From Legionella_C dresdenensis (GTDB lineage: Bacteria; Pseudomonadota; Gammaproteobacteria; Legionellales; Legionellaceae), in contig NZ_JBHSAB010000001.1 of the NCBI RefSeq assembly GCF_042649825.1, positions 310,001 to 374,000 of the forward strand: DNA of 64,000 bases, written 5' to 3'. The notes below the pieces were generated by a model that had not been told where the DNA came from, made no database searches, and was given only the letters and a program-made list of their open reading frames with translations. This document shows, in pieces, positions 24,364 to 32,582 of this stretch (within the stretch, counting starts at the first letter, position 1; every line of letters begins with the position of its first letter). The position numbers were made by a program, and so were the translations under genes.

Positions 24364-24378
24364 GCAAGTCTCGTGCCA
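24364..24378 (-). promoter_or_regulatory. Sigma-54 promoter of the flgB-L operon
   Basis: On the minus strand TGGCACGAGACTTGC matches the -24/-12 consensus exactly and ends 35 nt before the flgB ATG. The flanking region to hemF is AT-rich, suitable for an activator site, although no FleQ box was recognised. Confidence 0.9.
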
Positions 24379-24543
24379 GTTTTTGCAAATAATTTTAAAT
24401 TTATCAATTTATTAGGTTGCGGTTAAATACAGAAAAAATCTTACAGTGTTAAAATCTTTATTGATTTAATTGTTGATTAACGCTGCTGCTTTCAAAACAG
24501 TATAGTAGAATATTTGAAATTTGCTAATTTTATAGTATAAAAT

Positions 24544-25473
24544 ATGAACTATTTAAACAATAATATGCCTGAAAATGCAGTTGAAATGGTAAAAAGCTAT
24601 TTGCTAAACCTGCAACAGGAAATATGCGGCGCCCTCGAACTAATTGATTCAAAAGAAAAATTTATCATAGACTCGTGGATTCGAAAAGAAGGCGGCGGCG
24701 GAATTTCACGCGTACTGGCTAATGGTAAAATTTTTGCAAAGGCCGGGGTAAATTTTTCACATGTTACCGGGAAACAACTACCGCCGTCCGCAAGCGCTCA
24801 TCGTCCTGAACTTGCCGGAAGAGACTTTAATGCCCTTGGCGTATCTTTGGTTATTCATCCTGAGAACCCTTATATTCCGACTACGCATGCGAATGTACGG
24901 TTTTTTGTCGCTGAAAAAGAAAATTGTGACCCCGTATGGTGGTTTGGCGGCGGTTTTGACTTAACGCCCTATTACGGCTTTGAAGAGGATTGCCGTCATT
25001 GGCATCGAACCGCTTTTGACGCCTGTCAGCCTTTTGGCAGTGACGTTTATCCACGGTTGAAAAAATGGTGTGATGATTATTTTTTTCTCAAACATCGCCA
25101 GGAAGCGCGCGGGATAGGCGGCGTGTTTTTTGATGATCTCAATCAGCAAGGTTTTGACCGCAGCTTCGCATTAACCCGGAGTATAGGCGATCATTTTCTG
25201 AAGGCTTACTTGCCTATTGTTGAAAAGCGCCAATACACCGTTTACGGCGAGCGGGAAAAAACGTTTCAACGTTACCGCCGCGGCCGCTATGTTGAATTTA
25301 ATCTTGTTTATGATCGCGGTACGTTATTTGGCCTGCAATCGGGCGGACGCACCGAATCCATTTTAATGTCGCTGCCGCCGGAAGTTGAATGGCATTATAA
25401 TTGGCATCCCGAGCCAGGCAGCGCTGAAGCCAGACTTTATACTGACTTCCTGCCGGCACGGGAATGGATTTAA
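24544..25473 (+). CDS. hemF: Oxygen-dependent coproporphyrinogen III oxidase
   Basis: A 309-residue protein matching HemF, with GGGISRVL, GVSLVIHPENPYIPTTHANVR, WFGGGFDLTPYYG, GIGGVFFDD and RGRYVEFNLVYDRGT. It converts coproporphyrinogen III to protoporphyrinogen IX with O2 in haem synthesis. The first ATG has no clear ribosome-binding site, and the ATG eight codons later is not better, so the start is approximate by a few residues. The stop overlaps the stop of the convergent MFS gene by 3-4 nt, with no room for a separate terminator. Confidence 0.95.
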   Translation: MNYLNNNMPENAVEMVKSYLLNLQQEICGALELIDSKEKFIIDSWIRKEGGGGISRVLANGKIFAKAGVNFSHVTGKQLPPSASAHRPELAGRDFNALGVSLVIHPENPYIPTTHANVRFFVAEKENCDPVWWFGGGFDLTPYYGFEEDCRHWHRTAFDACQPFGSDVYPRLKKWCDDYFFLKHRQEARGIGGVFFDDLNQQGFDRSFALTRSIGDHFLKAYLPIVEKRQYTVYGEREKTFQRYRRGRYVEFNLVYDRGTLFGLQSGGRTESILMSLPPEVEWHYNWHPEPGSAEARLYTDFLPAREWI

Positions 25474-26771
25474 GCAGTCTTTGCCGGCCTCAGCGTCAAA
25501 AGCCATAGAGCTACAGACGCGATAGTATTCGATATCGCCATAACCAGAAATACCACTGCGATGCTCAATTTTAATTTGAGCATCAGCATCACTAACAGAC
25601 TGCCAATAACCATAGCCAGCGCATTGCAAATATTATTAGCCGCGATGGTGCGTGCCCGTTTATTCTCTTCGCAACTGATCTGCAAATAGGTATACAGTGG
25701 AACAACAAACAAGCCGCCGCAAACTGAAAATAGAAAAAAATCCATGGTAATTCTGAGATTATCCAGATTGAACAGAAACTTTGGCAGGCTGAGCAAGGGT
25801 TCTGTTATAGGTTGTACCGCAGGCGTTGCCCAGAATAAATCCATGGCAAATACTGAGAGCAGCAACATGGTAAAGGGTACATAAGTAATGGTTATCCGCC
25901 CTTTCAATAGCAGACTGATTGCCAGCGACCCGCCAGCGATGCCGATAGAAAAAAGCGCCAGGAATAATGCAAACACCGTAGTATCAGCCTGTAGAACATA
26001 GTGGGTATAATCAGGCAGTTTGGTCAGCATAATTGCCCCTATAAGCCAAAACCAGGAGATGGCAAATACTGCTGGATACACCTGACGGTTTTTAATTACA
26101 TTATCAAGCATATTGCGGGTTGCGTGCCACAGATGCCAATCAACCTGATGCTCACTGGGCTGTGGATTGGTTCCGGGAATGAACCAACTGGCGACAAACC
26201 CAATCAAAGCCGCACTATTAATCAATAATACAGCCACGCCAACACTGGCTTGCTTACTACCTACAGCCAAAGTTCCTAAAATAGTGCCTAAAAGGATTGC
26301 CAGAAAGGTACTCGCCTCAATTAAAGCGGTTGCGTTTAATAATTCCGAGCGTTGCAGATGATCAGGCAGGATGGCATATTTAATCGGGCCAAAAAATGTT
26401 GAATGCACACCCATACCGGTTAAAGTCAACAGCATCAGTACAATGCTTCCCTTATATAAAGCCAGACTTCCTAGCAGCATTAACAGGATTTCGGCAAACT
26501 TGACCAGGCGGGTTAAAAGCGCTTTGTCGTATTTATCGGCAAGCTGCCCTGCTGTCGCAGAAAACAGAAAAAATGGTAAAGTAAAGAGCGCACCGGCCAC
26601 AGCCTGATAATGCTCTGATTGCGATTGAGTTTTGCTTAAGTGATAACTAATCAAAGTTAACATAGCCAATTTAAAGGCGTTATCGTTGAATGCGCCAAAA
26701 AACTGGGTAAGAAACAGCGGTAAAAACGTTCTTTTTTTCAAAAGATTATACATTGACTCGTTTTGTTTCAT
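25470..26771 (-). CDS. MFS transporter, LplT-like
   Basis: An approximately 433-residue protein with twelve hydrophobic segments. Its start QFFGAFNDNAFKLAML matches the lysophospholipid transporter LplT and the MFS half of Aas-type fusions. The fused acyltransferase and acyl-ACP synthetase halves are absent, and no aas gene is adjacent. It may flip lysophospholipids across the inner membrane; this is by family only. The start is uncertain: the frame opens with TTG at 26807, and ATGs at 26771 and 26753 are more likely. None has a strong ribosome-binding site. It is convergent with hemF. Confidence 0.8.
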   Translation of the reverse strand: MKQNESMYNLLKKRTFLPLFLTQFFGAFNDNAFKLAMLTLISYHLSKTQSQSEHYQAVAGALFTLPFFLFSATAGQLADKYDKALLTRLVKFAEILLMLLGSLALYKGSIVLMLLTLTGMGVHSTFFGPIKYAILPDHLQRSELLNATALIEASTFLAILLGTILGTLAVGSKQASVGVAVLLINSAALIGFVASWFIPGTNPQPSEHQVDWHLWHATRNMLDNVIKNRQVYPAVFAISWFWLIGAIMLTKLPDYTHYVLQADTTVFALFLALFSIGIAGGSLAISLLLKGRITITYVPFTMLLLSVFAMDLFWATPAVQPITEPLLSLPKFLFNLDNLRITMDFFLFSVCGGLFVVPLYTYLQISCEENKRARTIAANNICNALAMVIGSLLVMLMLKLKLSIAVVFLVMAISNTIASVALWLLTLRPAKTA

Positions 26772-26916
26772 TAAAATGGAATCTCGCCCGGAATCATCAA
26801 ATGGCAAACGTTAATCAGAAATTGAGCTATTGTCAAACCAGGAATACTGTTATTTAGCCAAATCAGCGCTATATACATGATTTTTTTCGCAAACTGATTT
26901 AACTGAAATCATTTTT

Positions 26917-28134
26917 ATGATTTACTACCCATCTTTAAATGCCAGGGCGCGAGACATTGTTATGGGAAGAACGCAAGGTTTATCAATGGATGTGGATGGT
27001 TGTTTTCTTGGACCCTCTTATATAAATAATAAGCCGCTAAATGTTATCAAAGCAAACCAGCGGATACTAAATGAAATCAAAGCCAGAAGCAGTCAATATA
27101 AAGTAACTGAACTCTATGTCGGCTCCAATCGGCAATCAACGGTTTCTGATCATGGTCAGGCCTATAAAAACAAAAATGGCTGTGCCTATAGCGCTCTTCA
27201 AAAAATAGCTGACTATCTGGGAGCAAAGCTTAAAAAAATGCTGCTCTCAGATGTTTTCCATGATCAACCGGATGGCTCCGCATTTTTCAAGGCATTCGAG
27301 TGGCTGGAAGAAACTCAATATAATTATGATGATAACAAAGTTCCACCCAAGTCCCAGCAAAAGGAGTGGCTGCATGACGACAGCAAGCTACTTATCCTGT
27401 ATGCCCAGATTCATCAAATGGCCTGCCAGTATCCCGACGATGAGATAGATTTTTATTTTTATGATGATAACGTGGAAATTCTGAATAATTTATACAATTA
27501 TTTTAAAAAATATCCGCAATTACTACCGCACAATGTTAGTCTCCATTTAGTGCATTATCAGAGTGAATGTAACGAAGACGGTAAACTTATAGAGCCTTTA
27601 ACCACTAATTATCCAGTTATCAGAGGTACAAGCCCTGCCCCGGATAGAGACTATCGTTATACGGTTAAAACAATGGCCGCAGTCGCAATTGAATCGCCTG
27701 AATATCAGAAAACAGAGCCGATGTATCAGAATGGCTCACAACGGGTATTAAACTATATCGATGCAAAAAATAACCTGTTTGATCTTAATCCACTGAAATG
27801 TATTAGAGATTATAGGCCTGGGATGTTACCGAAGGTTATGCCTCCCCGGCCTCAGGCGGCTCCCGGTTTTTTTGCAACATTAGCTGCCAGTACCTTTAAT
27901 AGTTTATATAACCTGTTTAATCCGCCGCCAGTTGACGTGGATGTCAGCGAACTGGTCTCATCAAGCAGCTCTTCTTCCAGTAGTAGCAGCAGCTCCAACC
28001 TTCAAAAGTATGGCTCATGGCGTATCTCGTCTGCCAGAAACACCCCAAGTGGAAATAATCTCGTCAGCCAACATCGTAAACCGTCTTCTGACTCGCCTCC
28101 GGTTGTGTCTGAGATATCGACGCAAGGCCCATAA
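26917..28134 (+). CDS. HAD-like phosphatase, candidate Dot/Icm effector
   Basis: A 405-residue soluble protein, not closely similar to any housekeeping enzyme I recognise. The HAD motif order can be traced: motif I DVDGC (D25 and D27), motif II serine S70 in YVGSNR, a possible lysine K157, and motif IV FYDDN (D183, D184). The layout and size recall the Legionella HAD-fold effector Ceg4. After the domain there is a proline-rich stretch (about 307-340), 13 consecutive serines (348-360) and a polar Ser/Pro/Glu tail, which fit an effector C-terminus. It is monocistronic. No clear PmrA or CpxR box was found upstream. Family identity and translocation are inferred. Confidence 0.7.
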   Translation: MIYYPSLNARARDIVMGRTQGLSMDVDGCFLGPSYINNKPLNVIKANQRILNEIKARSSQYKVTELYVGSNRQSTVSDHGQAYKNKNGCAYSALQKIADYLGAKLKKMLLSDVFHDQPDGSAFFKAFEWLEETQYNYDDNKVPPKSQQKEWLHDDSKLLILYAQIHQMACQYPDDEIDFYFYDDNVEILNNLYNYFKKYPQLLPHNVSLHLVHYQSECNEDGKLIEPLTTNYPVIRGTSPAPDRDYRYTVKTMAAVAIESPEYQKTEPMYQNGSQRVLNYIDAKNNLFDLNPLKCIRDYRPGMLPKVMPPRPQAAPGFFATLAASTFNSLYNLFNPPPVDVDVSELVSSSSSSSSSSSSSNLQKYGSWRISSARNTPSGNNLVSQHRKPSSDSPPVVSEISTQGP

Positions 28135-28166
28135 CTCTTAGAAGAGATTTCAGGTATGAAACAAAC

Positions 28167-28247
28167 CGTTCGAGCTCATGAAAAATCTTTAAGCTAACCT
28201 GCTGTGCAAGGCTTCGAGACGGCGTAAACGCCTCCTCAGCCCGAACG
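28167..28247. repeat. Imperfect stem-loop between effector candidate and SDR gene
   Basis: CGTTCGAGCT (28167-28176) pairs with AGCCCGAACG (28238-28247) with one mismatch, enclosing a smaller hairpin around GGCGT-AA-ACGCC. It lies between two convergent stop codons and may serve both as a transcript end. Confidence 0.4.
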
Positions 28248-28282
28248 TTTCTTTTAAACCTAAAAATTTCTATATTATCCGG

Positions 28283-29140
28283 TCAGGCACAATCCGTAAC
28301 AGAGGCTCGCCGGCTCAATGATGCCACAATTTTCTCCAGGCTATGCTGATGAGGCTCTGTCTGTTCAACAATAGCCTGACTGCGGCTGGCGCAGTAGTCT
28401 TTTACTTCCTTATCAGGCAAGATATAAAAATTGTTTTTTTCGACTTCGGCAATAATATGGCTGGCTACATCCTCAGCCGGCCTGCTCCTGCCAATCAGCT
28501 CACTTAACATGCTATGTAAACTGCTATTGTGTAATGGTGTGGAATTAGCCAGTAAGTTGGTGTTTACAAAAGAGGGGCAGACCACTGAAACATTTACCGG
28601 TTTCTCCAGGCGGCGTAAATCAAAATACAATGATTCAGATAGTGCAACCAGAGCGTGTTTAGACATACTGTAAGCGGACATCATTGAGCCGCTGCATAAG
28701 CCATAAAAACTGGATATATTGATAATATGAGAGTGATGAGTCTGCTTAAACATAAACGGCAGAAATGACTGAATGCAGTATATTGCTCCGTACAGGTTGA
28801 TTTCCATCACCTTATGGATATGTTCGCTGGTTAGCTCCCATAAAGGAGCCAGATGGCCGCTGATACCGGCATTATTAAACAGCCAGTCAATACGGTTAAA
28901 GCGTTCTATTGTCTGTTTTGTCAGCTGTTTGACACTGTCTGGCCTGGACACGTCCGTGACGACGCCCAAAACTTCAACATCGTATTCGGCGCTTAGTATT
29001 TCGACCTGATCACACAGGTCTGTAACAGCATGATCTGCCATTACTACGTTGATGCCAAGTTCCAGACATCGTTTCGATAATGCTAATCCTATCCCGCTCG
29101 CTGCGCCTGTTATGACAGCTACTCGACCCATAAAATCCAT
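28283..29140 (-). CDS. Short-chain dehydrogenase/reductase (SDR)
   Basis: A 285-residue classical SDR. The Rossmann cofactor motif TGAASGIG is at 11-18, NNAG at 89-92, the catalytic serine at about 143-144, and YSMSK gives Y157 and K161. An acidic residue after the second beta strand (VVMAD) favours NAD(H), although D36 can occur in either type. The substrate is unknown. A C-terminal extension of about 40 residues exceeds the shortest SDRs. GGAGGGG lies before the ATG. It has no obvious pathway neighbours. Confidence 0.9.
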   Translation of the reverse strand: MDFMGRVAVITGAASGIGLALSKRCLELGINVVMADHAVTDLCDQVEILSAEYDVEVLGVVTDVSRPDSVKQLTKQTIERFNRIDWLFNNAGISGHLAPLWELTSEHIHKVMEINLYGAIYCIQSFLPFMFKQTHHSHIINISSFYGLCSGSMMSAYSMSKHALVALSESLYFDLRRLEKPVNVSVVCPSFVNTNLLANSTPLHNSSLHSMLSELIGRSRPAEDVASHIIAEVEKNNFYILPDKEVKDYCASRSQAIVEQTEPHQHSLEKIVASLSRRASVTDCA

Positions 29141-29238
29141 TCTTGCCCCTCCTACAGGTTATTTATTCAGGAACCAGCAGAATAAATTGTTTCGCCATGA
29201 TATCGAGTAACGTCAAATCAGGTCAAGCCTTCTGATAA

Positions 29239-29460
29239 TTATGTGCGCTCTTCTATAAGCACAACATCATGAGCTTTATAGCCTTTCGGTCCTTTATCAA
29301 CCCGAAAAGCAACCTTGTCATTCTCATGCAGGGTTTTAAAACCGGTGCCTTGAATATCTTTATAGTGCACGAAAATATCATCGCCCCTTTCGTTAACAAT
29401 AAATCCAAATCCTTTTCTATCATTGAACCATTTTACCTGGCCAATCTCTCTCTCAGACAT
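29239..29460 (-). CDS. Cold-shock domain protein
   Basis: A 73-residue single cold-shock domain. RNP1 is KGFGFI (16-21) and RNP2 DIFVH (28-32), with the aromatic residues W11, F18, F20 and F30 that stack on RNA bases. Such proteins melt RNA secondary structure or act in general stress. The upstream leader shared with pyrE is about 200 nt, which would allow a structured 5' UTR, but no cold-box was recognised. Confidence 0.94.
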   Translation of the reverse strand: MSEREIGQVKWFNDRKGFGFIVNERGDDIFVHYKDIQGTGFKTLHENDKVAFRVDKGPKGYKAHDVVLIEERT

Positions 29461-29670
29461 TCAAATTCCCCTTTAATTCAAACATACCTCATTTGCCTTG
29501 CATGGCAAATTTAACACGATTAATATTCAGCTTAACCAAGATTTGATCTTGAACGTTCAAATTCCGGTTAAAGTGAACAAGTTCTTATGCTGTAAGTACA
29601 GAACAGTAAGATTAGAATAACAGTTTTTTATTGATTGTTAAGGATTTTTTTTATTTTTCAGGAGTTTTTT

Positions 29671-30330
29671 GTGCAAACCAACATTCAAGAATCTTCGATT
29701 CAATATTCGAGCGATGCGTTTATTGAGCTCGCCATGAGTTGCGGCGTTTTACGTTTTGGCAGCTTTACTTTAAAATCAGGCCGGCAAAGTCCTTATTTTT
29801 TTAATGCCGGGCTTTTTTATCAGGGTAGGTCCTTAATGGAACTTGGCCGCTTTTATGCCAACGCCTTGATTGCGTCCGGCATTCAGTTTGAGCATTTATT
29901 CGGACCTGCCTATAAAGGACTCCCGTTAGCAACAACAACGGCCGTAGCCCTGGCTGAACGTGGCGTTGATGTTACCGTTACCTTTAACCGCAAAGAAGCC
30001 AAAGACCATGGCGAGGGCGGTCAGTTAATCGGTGCGCCCTTATCTGGAAACACTGTTATTATTGATGATGTGATTACAGCAGGAACCGCGTTTCGCGAAG
30101 CGCAATCGCTTATCAAAGAGAATGGCGGACAACTAACGACTGCTGTTATTGCTTTAAACCGTTGTGAACGGGGGTTAGGTGAAAAATCGGCGATCAACGA
30201 GATCGAAGCTCAGGGTATCCAGGTGTTATCGATTATCAGCTTATATGACCTGATTGAGTGGTTGGAAAAAAATAACCGGCAGCAGGAACTTGAGAGTGTT
30301 CGCAGCTACCAGCGTGAATATGGTGTTTAA
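29671..30330 (+). CDS. pyrE: Orotate phosphoribosyltransferase
   Basis: A 219-residue protein matching PyrE. Substrate-loop and core motifs include LRFGSFTLKSGRQSPYFFNA, GPAYKGLPLATTTAVAL and FNRKEAKDHGEGG, and the PRPP-binding VIIDDVITAGTA. It makes OMP from orotate and PRPP in pyrimidine synthesis. A GTG start at 29671 is chosen because CAGGAG lies 6 nt upstream and the length then equals the family norm (213 in E. coli). A longer frame opening at 29635 lacks such a site. It converges on the DegQ-type protease gene, with a REP hairpin between. Confidence 0.95.
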   Translation: MQTNIQESSIQYSSDAFIELAMSCGVLRFGSFTLKSGRQSPYFFNAGLFYQGRSLMELGRFYANALIASGIQFEHLFGPAYKGLPLATTTAVALAERGVDVTVTFNRKEAKDHGEGGQLIGAPLSGNTVIIDDVITAGTAFREAQSLIKENGGQLTTAVIALNRCERGLGEKSAINEIEAQGIQVLSIISLYDLIEWLEKNNRQQELESVRSYQREYGV

Positions 30331-30337
30331 TGCTAGC

Positions 30338-30363
30338 TGGATCCCCGCCTGCGCGGGGATGAC
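30338..30363. repeat. REP-type hairpin between pyrE and the protease gene
   Basis: TGGATCCCCGCCTGCGCGGG plus GATGAC is a single arm of the repeat at 13373-13399 and 57356-57382, forming an 8-bp stem. It sits between two converging stop codons, so it is a likely shared transcript end. Confidence 0.55.
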
Positions 30364-30376
30364 AAGGGGATTTTCT

Positions 30377-31435
30377 TTAATAAGCAGCAATATCAATTGT
30401 TTTCATTTTATAATTAATTTGCTTGCCATTTCTCTTAATAGTAACCGTAATCTGTTCGCCAACTTTAATATCGGTTAACAGATTATAGAGAACATCATAG
30501 TTTTCAACCGGGTGGCCATTAATCGCGACAATAATATCACCTAACAGAATCCGACCCCATTGATCACGATGCGTACCTCTCAAACCGACCGTTGCTGCGG
30601 GTGTTTTTGGAATAACGTTGGCAATCAGAATACCGCTCTTTACTCCAAGACTTGCAGCACTACTGGGATCAACCCGTTGAATTCCGATACCAGCGAGGAT
30701 TATCCGGCCGTTTTTAATAAGCTGGGGTACAATCCGCTCGATATCATCAGCAGGAACAGCGAAGCCTATACCGGCAGAGGAACCTGAGTTCGAATAAATC
30801 GCTGTATTCAAACCAATTAAGCGGCCTTTGCTATCCAGTAACGGTCCACCGGAATTACCGGGATTAATTGATGCGTCAGTCTGAATCATTTCACGGATAG
30901 TTACTCCACCAACTCCTGGTACCTGCCGCCCTAACGCGGAAATAATACCGACTGTAAGGCTATGATCGAGACCGAAAGGATTACCGATTGCGATTGTTTT
31001 CTGGCCAACCAGCAAATCTTTAGTATGTATCAGTTGGAAGGGCACAAAAGACTTTAATTGTTCAAGGGCTTTGGGATCAGTAATAGCCAACACAGCCAGA
31101 TCCTTACGCGGCTCTGCTCCGACAACACGGGCAGGAACAGTAATTTTACCGATGCTTACCGCAAGCTCTTCAGCGCCATTGATAACATGGAAGTTGGTAA
31201 CGATATGTCCTTTGTCATCCCAGATGATACCTGAACCGGCCCCTGCCGTAACATGCATCTTGTTATACTGCCTGACAACAGTGGCCAGCCGGTGGACATA
31301 TACTACCTTGGGCGAGAACTTCTGAAAAATTTCTACCGTATTTCTTTCATTAGGCAACAACTCATCAAGATTTGCCGCTAAAGCCGGTAAACTTATCAAA
31401 CAGGCAAAAACGCTTGCCAATAATCTCATTTTCAT
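30377..31435 (-). CDS. Periplasmic trypsin-like serine protease with PDZ domain (DegS/DegQ type)
   Basis: A 352-residue protein with signal peptide MKMRLLASVFACLISLPALA. The catalytic triad is visible: H83 (NFHVI), D112 (RKDLAVL) and S195 (GNSGGPLL). One PDZ domain occupies about residues 245-345 (ILIANVIPKTPAATVGLRG, VAINGHPVENYD). Canonical DegP has two PDZ domains and about 450 residues, so this is the one-PDZ form. The cleavable-looking signal suggests a soluble periplasmic enzyme rather than membrane-anchored DegS. It likely acts in protein quality control. GTGGAG precedes the first ATG. Confidence 0.9.
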   Translation of the reverse strand: MKMRLLASVFACLISLPALAANLDELLPNERNTVEIFQKFSPKVVYVHRLATVVRQYNKMHVTAGAGSGIIWDDKGHIVTNFHVINGAEELAVSIGKITVPARVVGAEPRKDLAVLAITDPKALEQLKSFVPFQLIHTKDLLVGQKTIAIGNPFGLDHSLTVGIISALGRQVPGVGGVTIREMIQTDASINPGNSGGPLLDSKGRLIGLNTAIYSNSGSSAGIGFAVPADDIERIVPQLIKNGRIILAGIGIQRVDPSSAASLGVKSGILIANVIPKTPAATVGLRGTHRDQWGRILLGDIIVAINGHPVENYDVLYNLLTDIKVGEQITVTIKRNGKQINYKMKTIDIAAY

Positions 31436-31710
31436 TCAAAACTCCACATCTGATAAACCAGATAACAACCGATTGCAGGCCAAGATACTTAGCCTGCAAT
31501 CAGCCCACTTTCACATACAAAGTGAGCATATTCTACCCTGTTTACTATTTTATATATATATCTAAATCTCACAGCTGTGAAAATGTTTGTGCAAATTATT
31601 GCCTCAAGGCTTAATTATTTAAGCGTTCAGCAACCAGCACTGATTCTTTTATCAAAGTTACATTTTTCTACTGCAAACTGATAAAAACTAAAATTCAGGG
31701 TACTTCGTTA

Positions 31711-32364
31711 TTACTTCAGGTGAATCAACTGCGTGTGTATTTCAACGGTAAAATATTGGTTAAATGCCTGATATGAATCCAGTTTTGGCCAAAACTCCGC
31801 CTTATCGCACATCCGGGCCATCTCAGCTTCATAAAGCGGCTGGTAGTGTGCCTGGACAAACTCGTCGATAGCAGCAATCTGATCAAAATTTTTAATAATC
31901 ACCGTTGCATTGTCTGCCAGGTGCGAAACATCAATTTTTTCCAGCACACTGTCAATGCTTGCCTGTTCTTCAACAGCGGCCCTTATTCGCTTTAGCAGTA
32001 CTGAACGCGGCTTTATCCGGAGTAATTGTTTTCCCTGGTTAAAACTCTGTTCCAGCACAGCGACATGAGAATGCAATTCAAATTTAAAGCAGCATAGAAA
32101 ATCCAGAAAACTGCCTTCAATCCTGTTATAGGCATTTTTTCCAACTGCGCGATGAATTTCATTTTTGAACATAAAAGCAAAATGCCGTTCTATTTCATTT
32201 AACGTTTCCTCATCGTTCACTTGCTTTTTGATGGCATAAGCAGTGTTATCGATTTGTAACTGTTTTAATGACGGTATTTTTACTTCTGGTAATTGTGATG
32301 CCAGAAAAGTTATAAATGCCCGGGTGGGCTTTAAAATTATAATCTCCCATTCATGTGGTTGCAT
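31711..32364 (-). CDS. Conserved-looking soluble protein of unknown function
   Basis: A 217-residue protein with GGAG 6 nt before its ATG. It is mainly helical in appearance, with no signal peptide or membrane segment and mixed charged composition. It opens HEWEIIILKPTRAFITFLAS and contains an internal VIIKNFDQIAAIDEFVQAHY segment. I do not recognise a family or any catalytic motif. It is divergent from the asmA-like gene and monocistronic. In this genus many such proteins are translocated effectors, but nothing specific here shows that. Confidence 0.7.
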   Translation of the reverse strand: MQPHEWEIIILKPTRAFITFLASQLPEVKIPSLKQLQIDNTAYAIKKQVNDEETLNEIERHFAFMFKNEIHRAVGKNAYNRIEGSFLDFLCCFKFELHSHVAVLEQSFNQGKQLLRIKPRSVLLKRIRAAVEEQASIDSVLEKIDVSHLADNATVIIKNFDQIAAIDEFVQAHYQPLYEAEMARMCDKAEFWPKLDSYQAFNQYFTVEIHTQLIHLK

Positions 32365-32528
32365 GACGCTCTCCTGTGATTTATTCGACTCATCCTGAGT
32401 ACAGCTATAAAGCTAAATCAACGTCTTGATACACCCTTTTACAGCTCCCTTTTTTCTAAGGGAAGACTATCAGGTTAACTCCCTCTGCAACCAAGATCAA
32501 TAGATTAATTCATAATTTTTTATAAAGC

Positions 32529-32563
32529 TTGACACAAGTACAAGAAACGTTATGCTTGTACTT
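32529..32563 (+). promoter_or_regulatory. Sigma-70 promoter with overlapping operator-like palindrome
   Basis: TTGACA (32529-32534), a 16-nt spacer and TATGCT (32551-32556) form a good sigma-70-type promoter 27 nt before the asmA-like ATG. AAGTACAAG (32536-32544) and CTTGTACTT (32555-32563) are perfect 9-bp inverted repeats centred on the spacer and -10 box, the geometry of a dimeric repressor site. The regulator is unknown. Confidence 0.6.
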
Positions 32564-32582
32564 TTATCCAGCAAACTGCAGT

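Noticed and set aside
26880..26916. PmrA or CpxR box before the HAD-like effector candidate
   Set aside because: AACTGATTTAACTGAAATC is an imperfect direct repeat but does not fit either regulator's consensus.
32529..32582. TTG start 18 codons upstream of the asmA-like ATG
   Set aside because: The TTG is part of a TTGACA -35 box, and the extension adds a segment before the membrane anchor that does not fit the family.
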